A DNA stretch of 60,000 nt from Polytrichum commune. Its lineage: Eukaryota > Streptophyta > Polytrichopsida > Polytrichales > Polytrichaceae. The stretch is from the NCBI GenBank assembly GCA_950295325.1, contig OX485809.1, forward strand, positions 4,280,001 to 4,340,000, written 5' to 3'. The notes under the pieces were generated by a model. The model did not search any database and was not told the origin of the DNA. It saw only the letters and a list, made by a program, of their open reading frames with translations. Every line of letters begins with the position of its first letter. Position 1 is the stretch's first letter. Positions 12,746-25,800 of the stretch are shown here, piece by piece. Made by a program: the position numbers and the translations under genes.

Positions 12746-15175
12746 ATGAGGCCATAGAGAAGTTCATGGATTATAGCTTAAAAGTCTTTTGGAGGGCACA
12801 AACCCTTAGTGTAAACTCAAATGAGATCATAAAAAAGACCTCAGTAATTTTAATTAGATATGAGAATGCATCATGGAGGAGAGAAGAAGGAAAGTGTTCA
12901 TAGCTTTGTTTATGTATCGGTGTTTGTATATTAACTAATTCATCATGTTTTGAGAATTCAAGATCTATTTATAGTGTGTGAATTTTAAAATTCATCTTTG
13001 TTTATCGCATAGTATAATAAGTTATTGTACATTATAGAAATCATTGTACCGTAGAAAATGTTGCACAATAATTACATAGAAAGCAACCTTCTATAGTAGC
13101 TCCAACATTCACATATTGAGTCAAACATAATTTTATTTAATTATTTAATTATTTTTAAGTAAGTTTTTATGGGTTGTCCCCCCATGGCTTGCAACAAATT
13201 TTGTCAAGCCTATCTTTGAGGAGCCATCCCAAAAAAAATCCCTACAATCCCAACCAACATTTATGCATACTTGCCATGTGGATTCCATGTAGATTATTCA
13301 TCCATTATAAATGTTATGGGCTATGGTCCAAAACTACCCTCATGTAAACCTAAAGCAAGGGCCCATGACACTCTCAACCAATGAGAATTCAAGGATTCTC
13401 AAAAACCATGGCCTCATGGTTCCCCCTAGATGAGCCAATGTTTTTGACTTTTTATCCACATGAAAGTTGTAATTGGAGAACAAGATTTATTGGCTAGCAC
13501 ACAATTTAACATGAAGCAATTTTCTTGGAAGTTGAGCTATTGAATTTGACGTTAATTTCCACAATCCAACTACGCTACAACAGTGTCTACTTTTGATATA
13601 TTAAAGAATTGGATAATTTTTTACTCATCGTTTAGAAGTTGAATTTTTGTATAATGCTCTCAAGACTTTTGTAGTATTTCAAGACAAATAAGTCCAAGAT
13701 GACCCAAAACTACCAAGTGATAGTGAAGAGGTACCCATTTCTAAATGGAGTGGTTGGCGGTTTGATTCCCATTGTGAAATCTTCTCTCTGCTTGATGGGA
13801 AAAAACTAGGTAGGTAGGTAAGAAACCAAGAGCCCACCAACTGCAAGATAGGTAGTAAACCCCATCCTGCATCAAGAGGATTCTTGAACAGGGTAGAACC
13901 AATATCAATGGCCTCAAATTCACGTCGAATTGCCTAATGTTGGTTCTTTAGGGTTTTGGGTTTATTTTATTTTCAAGATAGATTTTTCCATACATTGTTG
14001 TAAAATGCAAACTTAAATCCCGGAATCATATTCCGCTTACACATTGATTGTGAAAACTTATCCAATTAAGAATTGGAAAATTGATGGTACATTGAGATAG
14101 AGAGTGTTTCCAATCGCTTGAAAGCCTTTGCATATAAACATGAGACATCACTAGGGTGGAGTGATGAACAAAAATTTAATCTTCGTGGTTTTTTTTTGTC
14201 ACATTTATAGAAACGTACAAGCTAAGATTATTTCAGAGGCACGTTCTTGTATTATTTGCCTTTCACATCGTCACATACAGTTGCTCAGTCGTTAATGTAC
14301 ATGCTCCATGAACCCAACGTACATTGATAAATTTGGTTGGCAATTTATGAAATAAATCAACCATGTAGCACCCACTAGGTTCACTATGAAAAAATTGTAT
14401 TCAAAACATAACATTTCTCAGATCCATAACAATGTTCTATGAAACTGACAATATTTCACATAATATTTTTCATATTCAATCTGAATGTGGAAAACTCATA
14501 ACAATGTTTAGAACAATGTTATGGATTTGAATAATGTTATGAATAAAATGAAGTTACAAATTGTGTAAATGCGTGGTAATGCACATGATCCACACGTACA
14601 GAGCTTGTGAAGTGAAGTCACATATGCATGATAGTTTTGGGATGGAAAGCTTTGTGTGAACTAGAAGAGGCGATAACTATGGGGAAATGGGGGATATAAT
14701 AGTGAGCAAACATAATCATCTCTTTGCATTTGCATCTCTCTGCATTGGTGTATGTTGATTCTGCATTGAATTGGATCCTGGACTTATTGTTTGTTGAAGT
14801 GACCATTGTTGGGAGGTGGCTATGGTGAAGTGGCCACATGCCTAGCCTTATAACTTACATTTTTGTTTGTTATACCACAATTCTTCCCTAATTTAGTGCA
14901 CCCGCATGGGGTATGTGTCACAAAAAAAAAATGAAGGGTGGTTACTAAGGTGCAACATATTTTATAGGCTTTAAGCTTGTTATAGAAAGCATTGTAGATC
15001 AATTAGGACACAAACCTCATTGAACATGTAAGTATGATGAAAGTACAAGGGAGACAGGGAATTATTGTACACAAGCATACCTCTCATCCATCCAACATAA
15101 GAACTTGACCCCCTATAGGTTTGTGGCCGATTCACTTGCGTATTATTTCAACTCTTTTATGTTGGATGAATGAGA

Positions 15176-15201
15176 CTCTCTCTCTCTCTCTCTCTCTCTC
15201 T
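15176..15201. repeat. (CT)n microsatellite
   Basis: About 12 uninterrupted CT dinucleotides in AT-rich spacer, with no link to a gene. Confidence 0.9.
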
Positions 15202-15639
15202 TTTCAAGAGGACATTTTAGAACCAAAATACAGATGCGAACAATCGTAAGTTTATGATCAACATGCTTTGTCACCCCTCACTACATCAAACATTTGTTTT
15301 AGTGTGGCCCACAGTTTTTCATCATCGACCCATGTTCATTGTCTTGCATTCACTAGATGACAACTGGAGAGGCTATAATATGACACTTGGTGCTACATAG
15401 TCACAAAGACCACTCTAATTAACATGACATACCAATCTAAATGCCACACTAAATCAAATGTTTAGTGTAATTGACACTTTGTACCATTATAACCTCTCTT
15501 TTTTTTCATACTTTTGTCTCCATACCCAACCAACCATAGTGGAGGTAAAACCCAGTGAGCGTTTGCATAAGAGAAATCTAAGAACATTCTAGCTCCCTGC
15601 ATTAGTGTTCAGAGAACACAACCATCTGCAAAATTATGT

Positions 15640-16925
15640 CCTCTATTTACATATTTGTTACTTATTACTCTGCACTTGCAAAGCAGTGGTAATCGAGAAG
15701 AAGACCACAACTTCGATGCCGTAAATGCAGAGTGACAACAACAGGCATTCTCAGTGATGATCGTGAAGAAATAACCAAACTTGATTCTAGACCCATTCAC
15801 CATTGTGTAGCTGTGGGCATATGATTCAATATTTCGCAATTGTTTGAGCTTCCTGGAGAATATTGCCCTTCTGTTGCCAACAATCTGACTATCCACCTCA
15901 ATATCACACTCACCGAAAAGAGAAGAATGGCTGCTTAGTATGTGAAATCACTCAAACAATATTGCAAGGATTTATCACAACTTCCATGCCCTAACTCCAG
16001 GACTACCATGACATGTGTTCCTCGCAAACACGATGAAGATGCAGACTAACCGACGAGAGTGGTGGAGGGAGAGAAAACTGCAATACTGCATTCCCAATGG
16101 TGATGGTGATACATGCAAACTGGTGAAACCTAAGCCCACCTGATGAGAGAAATAGTGTGACATAAACGTACAAGAATCTGATTCTAACCCCATTCGCCAA
16201 TGTCTAACTGTGAGCGTATGATTGAATATATTTCACAATTGTTCTAACGTCCAGGACACTAAAGCCATTCTGTTAGCAATGTGGACATCCGCTACAAGAC
16301 TTGCCTCTGCCACTGGCATGAAACGTAAGGTATCCAGGTAATTTGGTTCGTTTTTCTTATCTATTTATTTATCTTCTATTGATCAGTTGGCGTCCTCAGA
16401 TCTGCACTGTACAAGCAAATCTACTTTGAAGCATCCACAAACGCCAGATAGAAATTAGGACCTTCCCTGGTTAAATTAGTTATGATTATCTGAAGTGCAT
16501 GATTTGTTGATTCTGAACATGTCCTTCTATGGTGTTTGTTCTTTGATCCTCACCTACGATATTGCACTCCGGTGATGATTATGATACTGGTGAAACTGGA
16601 GAAACCTAAACCCAATCAAGAGAGTAATGCAATGACAGAAAAGTCCAGGAATCTGATTTTAAACCCGTTTACCATTTTGTAACTGCGAGCGTATGATTCA
16701 AATGCGTTGTCTGCGTGCTAAGGTACTTCAAGGCCTCCTTTCATGAGTTTCCGGCTGATTCCAATGTGAACAACTAGGTTAATAGCAATGTTGGCAGACC
16801 TAAATCCAGGATGACCACAACAGGCATTCGAAGCTACGATGAAGATGATGCAGGCCAACAGATGATGAGAGAGTGATGGAGAGAAAGAGAGAGGAAACTA
16901 AACTATTGCATTAGAAAAATTGTGA
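15640..16925. repeat. Degenerate ~390-480 bp tandem repeat downstream of bL31
   Basis: Three diverged units share an ordered set of blocks: GATTCTA(G/A)ACCC-type at about 15,783, 16,176 and 16,653; a following CATATGATTC or GCGTATGATT block; GATGAAGATGCAG-like blocks at about 16,031 and 16,836; and GAGAGAAA(A)CTGCAAT-like blocks. The array ends about 80 bp before the bL31 stop codon, so its last part may be 3' UTR or a duplicated 3' flank. No open frame is shared by the units. Confidence 0.55.
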
Positions 16926-17007
16926 GAAATTGCTTGCTGTTGCGTCAGCACATTTGATCCTAAAATATCTGTCTGTGCTCCATCAATCCAAACCCTAGTG
17001 CGTGAGT

Positions 17008-18276
17008 CTACTTCTTTCCTTTGCCCTTCAGCCCTCCCTTCTTCTTCTTCTCGAAGACAATCTCACCAGTGGTTAGCACAGGAATTTCCTGAAGGTTTGC
17101 GAAACCAGCGTAACGTTGCCTGAACTTGTCGACCCTGTCAGCGTCGAGCAGGAGAGCGGACTTGTTGCCCTGGTAGAAGGGGTGGTTGCCGGACCACACG
17201 TCGACCACGTACTCCCCCTGCGTGCCTCCCGTTGTCATCACGAGCTCTCCGTTGCAGTAGACCTTGGCATCGTCGAAGAACTTAGGGTGTATCTCTTGCT
17301 TCCTGCATGTCAGCCTCGACTCTCCCCTGTTCACCTGCACCAGCAGGGTTCACGCGATTCCCTCCTGTCAGCGGCATTCCAAGAAGCTCGTCGAGCTCCA
17401 GTTCGAGCCTCAAAACCTTCGCTATCCTTGGCCAAACAACTCACCGCTCTCTCTCTCTCTCTCTCAACTTCAAAAGCCTGGATTTACCAAAACCTAAGCA
17501 AACAAACATTGGCAAGAACTACAATTCCGCAATTCCATTAACCGAGTTGCAATTCGCCACAGAATAGCCCTGTCCAGCGCCGTTTCGAGCTTCAAACCTT
17601 GGCTTTTACTTTCTATAACATATAACTGCTCTCATTCAACTTCAAAATCCTCGGTCATCAAGAAGAAAAAACACACTGGCATAATTGCAATTCCACAAAC
17701 CAGGTTGCAATTCACCACTGCCTTACAGAGCGCCATTTCGAGCAAAACCTAAGCTATTCTTCTCCAAACAAATCACCGCTCTCTCGAATTCCAAAGACTA
17801 GCTAATATTGGCAAGTGCTGCAAATCCCTAAACCGAGTTCCAATTCGCCACAACCAGAACATTACCGAGCGCCATTTCGAGCCTCAAAACCTTCACTACG
17901 CTTTTCCAGGCTGCTCATTTCCACACAAATCACACCGCTCTCTCTCAACTACAAAATCCTAAATTATTTGAAAAAAAAAAAAACATTGGCAAAGCCAGCA
18001 CATTCTCAAATCAGGTTAACAATTCAACAATGCAAGCAATGAAAGCAACCACAGCTGCAACAACCGCCAGAACTCCTTGGCCCCGAAATTGTTCACATCC
18101 TCGCTTCTCACATCACCGAAGGAGGAAATTAAAAAAAACAGAGAGGATATACTACGAAGAGATTGAGAGCAGGGATTGAGTACCTGCATGGAGGCGGAGC
18201 CGGAGAAGAAAGAAGAAGATGCGGTGGACGGGCAAGCCGCATTGGTGGCAGACAAGGGGCAGACGGCGAGCGCCAT
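17008..18276 (-). CDS. RPL31: Plastid ribosomal protein bL31c (2 exons, 139 aa)
   Basis: This is a large-subunit protein of the plastid ribosome, encoded in the nucleus. Exon 1 (18276-18184) encodes 31 residues starting MALAVCPLS, rich in Ser and Ala as expected of a plastid transit peptide. Exon 2 (17334-17008) encodes the bL31 core, including KQEIHPKFF, YCNGELVMTTGGTQGEY and VDVWSGNHPFYQGN, and ends in a lysine-rich tail. The intron (17335-18183) is GT-AG, phase 0. Fusion gives MQ|VNRGE with no frame problem. The start is the first ATG of the frame that gives a transit peptide. bL31 core identification is firm; the plastid destination is inferred from the N-terminus and the plastid-like core. 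The intron is almost wholly made of tandem repeats, listed separately. Confidence 0.9.
17380..18010. repeat. Tandem ~140-180 bp repeat inside the bL31 intron
   Basis: Four diverged units fill most of the intron. Each has a TTCGAGC(C/T)TCAAA-type block (17,402, 17,584, 17,737, 17,876), then an ACCGCTCTCTC block, then AACATTGGCAA or a variant, then a GTTGCAATTCGCCAC block. Two units carry, on the minus strand, the 12-mer GAAATGGCGCTC that also spans the gene's start codon. Spacing is about 182, 153 and 139 bp. A short CT microsatellite lies in unit one. Confidence 0.7.
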
Positions 18277-21239
18277 TTCCACCAGATTGATTGACTGGCT
18301 GCCACAAAGCTTGTTGAATTGGAAAGAGATTTGTGCCTCCTTGACTGTTGTGTGTGCACCGCGAGCGGAGCAGGAGCAGTTGTTCACCAGAAAGGGGAAG
18401 GAAAGAAGCGATGGCGATGGCGATGGCGAAGAGCACCACAAGAGGATTGGGTGGGGTGAGTCTGCAATACCACTCGTTCCTTTCGCCCTCCAGAATGTCC
18501 ATCACCGGTACATTCTAGGATGTTCATCTGGATATAGTGAGCGCAAGTTATGTTACAGTGGCGTCTTAGCATCCCCACCAGACCCGCCTGTTGCATTGGT
18601 ACACTATATGCCTGATTTAATGTGCCACATAAGTTAAGTATTTTTTCGTGGGTTGCATTAGGGCCACTTTATACTAAGCTAGATGGGTCTTAGTTGGTTA
18701 CTTTTCTTATCAAGAAACCTATATTTGATCGGTAATCGGTTCGACGGTGTGGCTCCGACTAGACAATTTTCAAACCGACTTGAAGAACAACTATAGTTAG
18801 CATAACTAGACAAATTTCAAATGTTATAATATATTTGAAGAAGTTCGCCTCTTGATTTGCTTCAGTTGAGGGTCTTTAATATGCTCGGGCCATTAAGGAT
18901 CATCAAGAAACGCATGTATACGATCACTCAGAGTGTTGGGCTCTGGAACGAGCCACTAGGGCCAAGGGCCCCACGTTGGTGGGAGGGGAAGGCTCACGGT
19001 TTTCTACCTAATTTTAATGAATGTAAATGAAATAAAAGAAAACAGTTATAATGTAGGGATTGAGTACATGTTAAATTCACTTGATATAATTATAATCACC
19101 AAAGAATGAAAATTGTTCGTGCATATATGTGAGGATTGGTATTGGTATAGGAATGTACAATATTTTGATAAACATGAATGTTAGGGTGAATAGACCTAGT
19201 TTCAAATTTGAAATAATTTGAACAATGAATATATAGGTATGATTATGAACCAACTTTCATGTATGAAACGTTGTTGCTTCCCATAAGAAACTAATCTAAG
19301 AATCGCGGCCACAAGGATGCTAATGGCATGGGCAAAGGATTTTGTGATTGAAGACAACATGCACAAATGTTTGATTATTGTGAGTTGATGAGATGTTGAG
19401 TAAAACCTTTGCCACAATAGACCATCAATGGAAAATAGGGGGAAAAAAACTTTATTGCATAGATCATATATCCGCAATGTATATGATCCCTCGATAACAG
19501 ATACCAAAAAGATGCATGTTTAAAAGAGATTATGTGATTGTTTGCTCAAAATATGATGATTATTCTAGACTCATTAGTTAATAGAATCGGAGAGTATATG
19601 ACCATTTAATGAGCACCAAATATTTCATTTCAAGTAGTGCATAAGATATTCATATTAGCTTGAAAAATTATGAGGAAAGAGGCTAGAACCTCAATTTGGA
19701 TTCGCTATCCATCAATTGTACTAACGTGTGATTCATATCCTAGGAAAGTGGGCTAGTTGGAGAAAGTAACCATTTAGGACCCATCTACCTTATAACCAAG
19801 GGTTGCCATCATAAAATTGTGAGGGTTCTTGACACTCATCCAAAGGTTGTGCCATGCAAATTGCAAATTGTGCGGTCACATGCCTAGAAAGCATAGTAAC
19901 GACATTACATAGATGAGTCTTAAATGGTTACATTTCCTGACTGGCCCACTTCTCCTAGGATATGAAATAATATACAATTAGTACAAGATAATTAGCAAAT
20001 TGAGGTTGTCTTCCTTTCCTTGTAATTTTTAGAGCTCAAATGAACATCTTGGTCATTATCAAAGTAAGGATTCTCATGCTTGTCAAGTGGTCATATATGT
20101 CTACCCATTGATTAAGTTCACTATTGCGCCTACAATGGTTATCATATTTTGAACACGCAATTCAATATGTTTTTAACACACATTGTCTTTTTGCTCTCTA
20201 TTATTGGATCCATGCCAAACCATAAACCACTCAAATATAGGTGTTAGGCTCCTAAGAATGTAGTGACCAAATAACGGATGTCTACCTTATGTGATTGGGC
20301 TCTCAACCGAATGCTATAATTTCACTAATCACATAAGGCCTTCAACAAAGTGATAGTAAATAAAGGGATGTGATATTTTGAGCATCATGGTCATTGAGTT
20401 TGTAATAGACTCATGTTTGTGCAATAGACTTGGCACAAACTTTGGTAGACCATAAAATATTATCCATTGTATGCCATCTAGGACTACATGTAGGTTTTAC
20501 ATGCATTTATACTTCCTTTATGTCTTGAGGCCCTCAAATTCTAGTGCACGATAAAATTGTGCAGGCTCGGGTTTTCCATCGATGAGAGATACTAGATTTC
20601 AATGATCATGATGCCTCAAGCTCTAGTGTAAAGTGTTGCTTATGGTTTGCCTGTCTTATTACCATTAAGAATATAAATATTTTAGTAAAATTTCTTGGTA
20701 CAAATTACTAAAGTCTCATGTATTACTGTCACTTGTCATATTATTGATGCCACTTGACATAATAATTTGACCCACATTAATATGTGCTCATGTTAAAACA
20801 TGTGGCTTACAATAATTAACACTGCGCAAAATAAGATATTTAGTGTTTGATTATAATGTTGTTACCACCCTACCCTGCTCAACACTAATTTTTAATTTTT
20901 TGAAAATCAGTGTTAGAAGATATGTTGAAATTCTCCTTTTATCATTGTTATTTTTATTTTTTTCATATCTTTACTAACACTAAATTCAAACATGTAACTT
21001 CCGCATATGACCATAGTTGATATTTAGTATTTGAGTCTACATTTAATGTTACTTACTTTCATAGGGTTATTGATATTTAGTGTATGCGTTCGTATTTAGT
21101 GTATCAGCCACTAAATATCCTATTTAGTGTAGCAAGGGAAGTATAAATAGAATAACATTGTGGTTGACCCTATTGTAAACATTAGTGAGAAAAGATATGC
21201 CCTGAGTACTATGCAGTGCACGTCAATTAGTTTGACATT

Positions 21240-21297
21240 CATTGTCCGGGATCGATGATGAATACCGCAGCGCCTTTACCACTTCGGCACTCATTAC
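21240..21297 (-). repeat. tRNA-like (possible SINE head) segment
   Basis: On the minus strand GTGCCGAAGTGGTAAAGGCG resembles the D-arm/A-box region of Leu or Ser tRNAs. CATCGATCCCGG about 20 bases further on resembles a B-box. The spacing suits an internal Pol III promoter, but I cannot fold an acceptor stem, so a functional tRNA is unlikely. A tRNA-derived SINE head or chance are both possible. Confidence 0.3.
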
Positions 21298-21502
21298 ACT
21301 ATTTTTATGAAAATTATTTCAAATATATATATTTCTAGAATATAAAAATTTAATATGAGAAATTATTATTTTTTCCTTTAATTCATGGATTGTCGAATCT
21401 GAAAATAGGAACTACAATAAGTAATCACCTATAAATAGCCGAAGTGGTAGTGGGACTATATAGTGTGGTGCACACTAAAATAGGTATATTGTGTAAATTC
21501 TT

Positions 21503-21735
21503 ATACCAGGGCCACACCAAAAACCCTAGCAGCTCCAATCATCAAAAACATCAGCCCTACGTATTCTCCAGAAATACATGGCTGGGATTTCAATTGGCTG
21601 GAGCTACTGGAGTGGCTGGAAGAAGGGGGTAGCCTGCAACCAACAGCTCCAGCCAACTGAAATCCCAGCCCTGTATTTCCGGAGTATACGTAGGGCTGAT
21701 GTTTTTGGCTGGGCCGCCCGGTGTGGCCCTGGTAT
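21503..21735. mobile_element. Fold-back (long inverted repeat) element
   Basis: The first and last bases mirror each other (ATACCAGGGCCACACC against GGTGTGGCCCTGGTAT). The arms continue with a second inverted block containing AACATCAGCCCTACGTAT, GAAATACA and GGCTGGGATTTCA, paired between about 21,545-21,606 and 21,641-21,705. The centre is about 35 bp. Almost the whole 233 bp could form a single hairpin. No coding capacity is seen. Confidence 0.75.
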
Positions 21736-22868
21736 CACTTGCCACATAAGCTCATCCCTGAATGTTATATCACCTTAATTAATTACCATTGGTCCACATC
21801 ATCAATGTGTCCCTTAATGAAAATTCCCTACTTACCAGAGAGACTGCGGTCCCATCTGCATATGTGTAAGTTACCTGCCGCGATCTGCCGCCAGGAGCCG
21901 CCAGGTATGCTGGCTTCCCAGCGGGGCCTCAACCACCGCCGCCACTGAAGCTTCAAAAGAGAATCTCTTGTGGAGTTGACGAAGGTTCAAGGTTGTTGAC
22001 AAAGGAGGGAAATTGAGTTTGTTAGGGTTTGTGGCCGGTTGGTCCTGGTATTGAGCAACATGATGAGGTTGTGAGAGCAGAAAAATGCAAGAGTGCAATA
22101 TAGAAGCACGTAGGTAGGTTTCTGTCACGAGGAATGATCATTGTGGTGTTGCAGAGGATCATGTTAACGTGATGATTCTGATGAACTCAGAAAATTTGTG
22201 AAACATAAGGTGTTTAATCATCCTCAAAGCTGCACTAATGTCATAAGAGACTCAGAAAGTGTGATTCTCTTTCACAAGAGACACATGGTGGCAGTTGTTT
22301 AGAGTTATGGCCTGATTTCACAAATCTGAGAAATTTAATTATTCAATCGAACTCACGACTAAAATCGTTAGAGTCACAGAAATTCATCAGCAGAAGACAG
22401 GCCAAAGGGTTCCTGCCGGTCACGAGGATGGGAGGTATCAACAGAGGAATTAATTTGTTGATTGCCAACCACTTAACAATACACCACCTGGTGTTGCCTA
22501 TAAAAGGTAGGCTGCTTCAAGGTGATCAGAGCTAGGAGTCCATGACCTGAATATAATAAAATTGGATCGCTGAAGCAAGGTTAGTAACTTCACCTCATGC
22601 TGCCACAACATTTTGGTTTACCTTCTGAGAATCAATCAGCGGCGCGCTGAAACGTTCGAGCGAGTCCACTTCGGATGAATTTAACTAAAAGGGCAAGGAT
22701 TGATCGTGGACTTGCTGTGGTTAAACAGCAACAACAACCTACTTGGAGCATAATTTACCGCGAGGCTTGTGAACTAACCCTAGTCCATATTCCAGCTAAT
22801 TCGGTGAGCCCGGAGCTGCGAAGAACCCTGCAAAATCAATTACATAGGTGAGCAAGAAACAACAAGTC

Positions 22869-25800
22869 ATGCCAATCACCACAGTGCAGCAGGTGGGTGA
22901 CCCCGAGTACACATTATACTCGCACCCCGTGTGCCCGCGCGGAGTGCCGTTCCTGCTGGTCGTGTTGTCTGGGTGGGGTGAGGGCCGCGAAGACGAGTTC
23001 AACGCCATCTACAAATCCAACTGCCTCACCATCAAGACGCTGCGCAACATCTTCCCCTGGCGATGGCGCACCTTGAAGGCCCACGGCGAGTGGGTGGGGC
23101 TGCCCAAGAACACGGACACCGGCAACGGCGAGGCCGGCAACAATGCCCTGGGATGCGGCAAAATCGTCATTCAAAGGTCGGCCTCACTCCTCCCCTTCAG
23201 TGTCCGGGGGAGATTTCTGGGCATCGTCGGTTGAGATCCCAGTGCTTCCAAGTCCAATGTCCGGTTCCATCGTGCACATCTTCAATTTTTCTTGGTAAAA
23301 TGGGGAGTATATTCTACAAGTTTCCTCTAAAATGACCGGTAATTTTCCTAAAGTGTTGAACTTCAACCGGTTATTTCTCAAACTCAACCAGTGGTCGGTT
23401 CTCCCTGTTCATTGCTCGCCCTCCTCCTTCCCTCACAAGACTAGTGGATATGTGGGTGTCATGACTCGTGTTTGAAAACGCGGGTTTTGAAATGGGGGTT
23501 GGGGAGCCAAGTCATTGGTCTTGATATAATGTGCTTATCCTTTGGGAGCTTGGTTAAGTTGGTTCCTCTTCTGTTGGGTGGAATCATCTGTTTTCAACTC
23601 CAATCCAAGATGACGGTTTTGTGAGGCTTAAAACCTGCATGTCAAATTGGAGTTGAAAATGGACATTTTAAACCCAAAAAAAGGGGATCAACCTTAAAAC
23701 CAAGTTTTTCAAGGATAGGCACATGTTAAGATCACAACTCTTTCCCCTTGGCCCACCTAACTCCATTGTAAATTTGACATTTTGGAATGTGTGGCCTCCC
23801 CTTTACTAGGACTTAAACTGCCATCTCTGATTGGATTTGAGAACGAACAATTATACCCCTTCCCACCCCCCCCCCCCCCCCCAAAAAAGACCAAAGTTGA
23901 ACTCAAGCTCCTCAAGGTTAGACACTTGTAAAGGCCAAAAAATATATATATATCTCATCATGGCCCACCAAACTTCATATTGAAACTAACATTTTTGAAT
24001 GTGTGTAAACCTCCCTTTGAAAGTTTAAGCCTTTGTAAGCATTCCTCATCCTTGGAGCCAAAAGGACCATGCTGCTAAATGTGCTCCATGGAAGTTGTCC
24101 TTAATCTCACTACACTACATGATGTGCCATGTTAATTACAGTGGTCTCCATGACACGCCCTATAACAACAAGTATCGCATTTCACCTTCATTGACAACCA
24201 CTTAGCAATTGCAAGATCGTTTAAATGAGTCAATGATGATTGATGTGAATATATTTTAATGTACAACATACGTCCTATTGCTCATCTTCTACCTGCTTAT
24301 TTGTTACTAGAAGAAACTCCAAACATGTGGGGTTAGCTCCCTTGGTATCCTTTGCAAGTACCTAAAAATTTGGATGCGCGGTATGCCTTTGAGGCATCTT
24401 AAACCCATGGTATCCTAGACATTAGTAACATTTTACATCCCACATCTTCATGCTCGGCTTTGGTACTTTGGATCACCTAGTCTAGATCAAGATGGTAAAT
24501 TCAATCTCATCAAATCAAGGAAAGGTAGACTCGGCCCTATAATGCAAGAGAGAGAGATAGAAACATCAACTTCCTTGGAAAGCAAGTAGGCCAAAGCATG
24601 GTAAAGTGAACAAGCTAAATGGGATGTCTTTCCACTATGATATAATTTTCATATATAGCAAGGGAAGTAGGCTCAATTCTATGCAAAATGTCATTTCAAG
24701 ACCATGGAGCCCTCCAATGGGTTGAACTAAACGTAGTACAAAGCTTGTGCCTCATTGATATTCTGGAGATATGTTTGAAGTATATCCTAAACTGGGTGGT
24801 GGATTTGAGCTAAACCTACTTCATTTCAAAATTTGTTATGATTTGTGTGGATAGTTTAAATATTTGGCAAGATCATATTGTATGTTAGTGCGCCAAGAAT
24901 TTTGAAGCAAAACACATTTTCTTAAAGTCTACTTCAACCCCACGTTCCGAAAACTGACAATTATGGAAGTAGATTTTACAAATTGTAGAATATATATTTT
25001 TTATGGATGTAAATCATGTAGTTTGCAAAAATATTTATGAAAACATCTTGACCACAATAATAGTAACTTCAATATGAATCATTTTCATTGTTTTGAGTTA
25101 TATAATTAGGAAATGTGGCTACTTGTGCCTCTTGACTGACACGGTACAACTTTTGTTCACTTTACCATGCTTTGGCCCAAGCATGAATGACGAGCTTCTT
25201 CACCCGCATGCTACTTCCCCTTCTCCATGGTGTGCTTTACTCTTGGTAACATGTTTGTAGGGGTGACTCATGGACCATTTTGAATGCCTTGGTTGTTGTG
25301 TGTGGTGGTTGTTGTGGTCATTTTGTTGTGTTGTCTTATTACATTGGTTGTCCACATCTCTCATTAATTTCCCCAAACAATGTTTGAGTTATGTTTTGCT
25401 TAATATATTTTGGTGTCTAGTTTTTGTTCGTTGAAAATGATAGCTGAGAAGGGGCATTTTGGGCACATTATCAGGGCCACTCTGGTGGACAATGCCATCG
25501 CAGATGGCAGCATGTACAAAAGCAAGGGATGGGAGTACGCCAAAGAGGCATGGGTGCATGGTGGCACACTTCACTTTATAGGGCTCCTCAGTGATGGAGG
25601 AGTTCACTCTAGGTACAACCAACTCAAACACCTCAATCATCATTTGAAACTGTTGCAAGAAGATGCAGTTCCATTCAATATTTCTAACATTTCATATCCC
25701 TCCATCCCGTAAAAACATTTATGAAAAATTAGGCAAATATGTATATGTATATCTATTCATTTAGGCACATAGCATATCCTACATACAAATCCATGTATTA

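Larger units (their letters stand above)
11900..15600. other. Intergenic, no gene supported
   Basis: This is AT-rich spacer. It holds a partial inverted copy of the dispersed ~230 bp element (about 12,640-12,745) and a CT microsatellite (15,176-15,201). A proline-containing minus-strand frame at 11,926-12,198 has no recognisable motif. I see no RNA gene I can support. Confidence 0.55.
18640..22600. other. Intergenic, no gene supported
   Basis: AT-rich spacer between bL31 and the mutase gene. It holds TTTAGTGT-rich segments (20,830-21,130) that look like decayed inverted-repeat elements, a tRNA-like segment (21,240-21,297) and a fold-back element (21,503-21,735). I see no protein-coding frame with family motifs. 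Its last few hundred bases may contain the mutase promoter and 5' UTR. Confidence 0.55.

Noticed and set aside
18176-18637. 153-codon plus-strand open frame
   Set aside because: It is antisense to bL31 exon 1 and its leader, with no motif.
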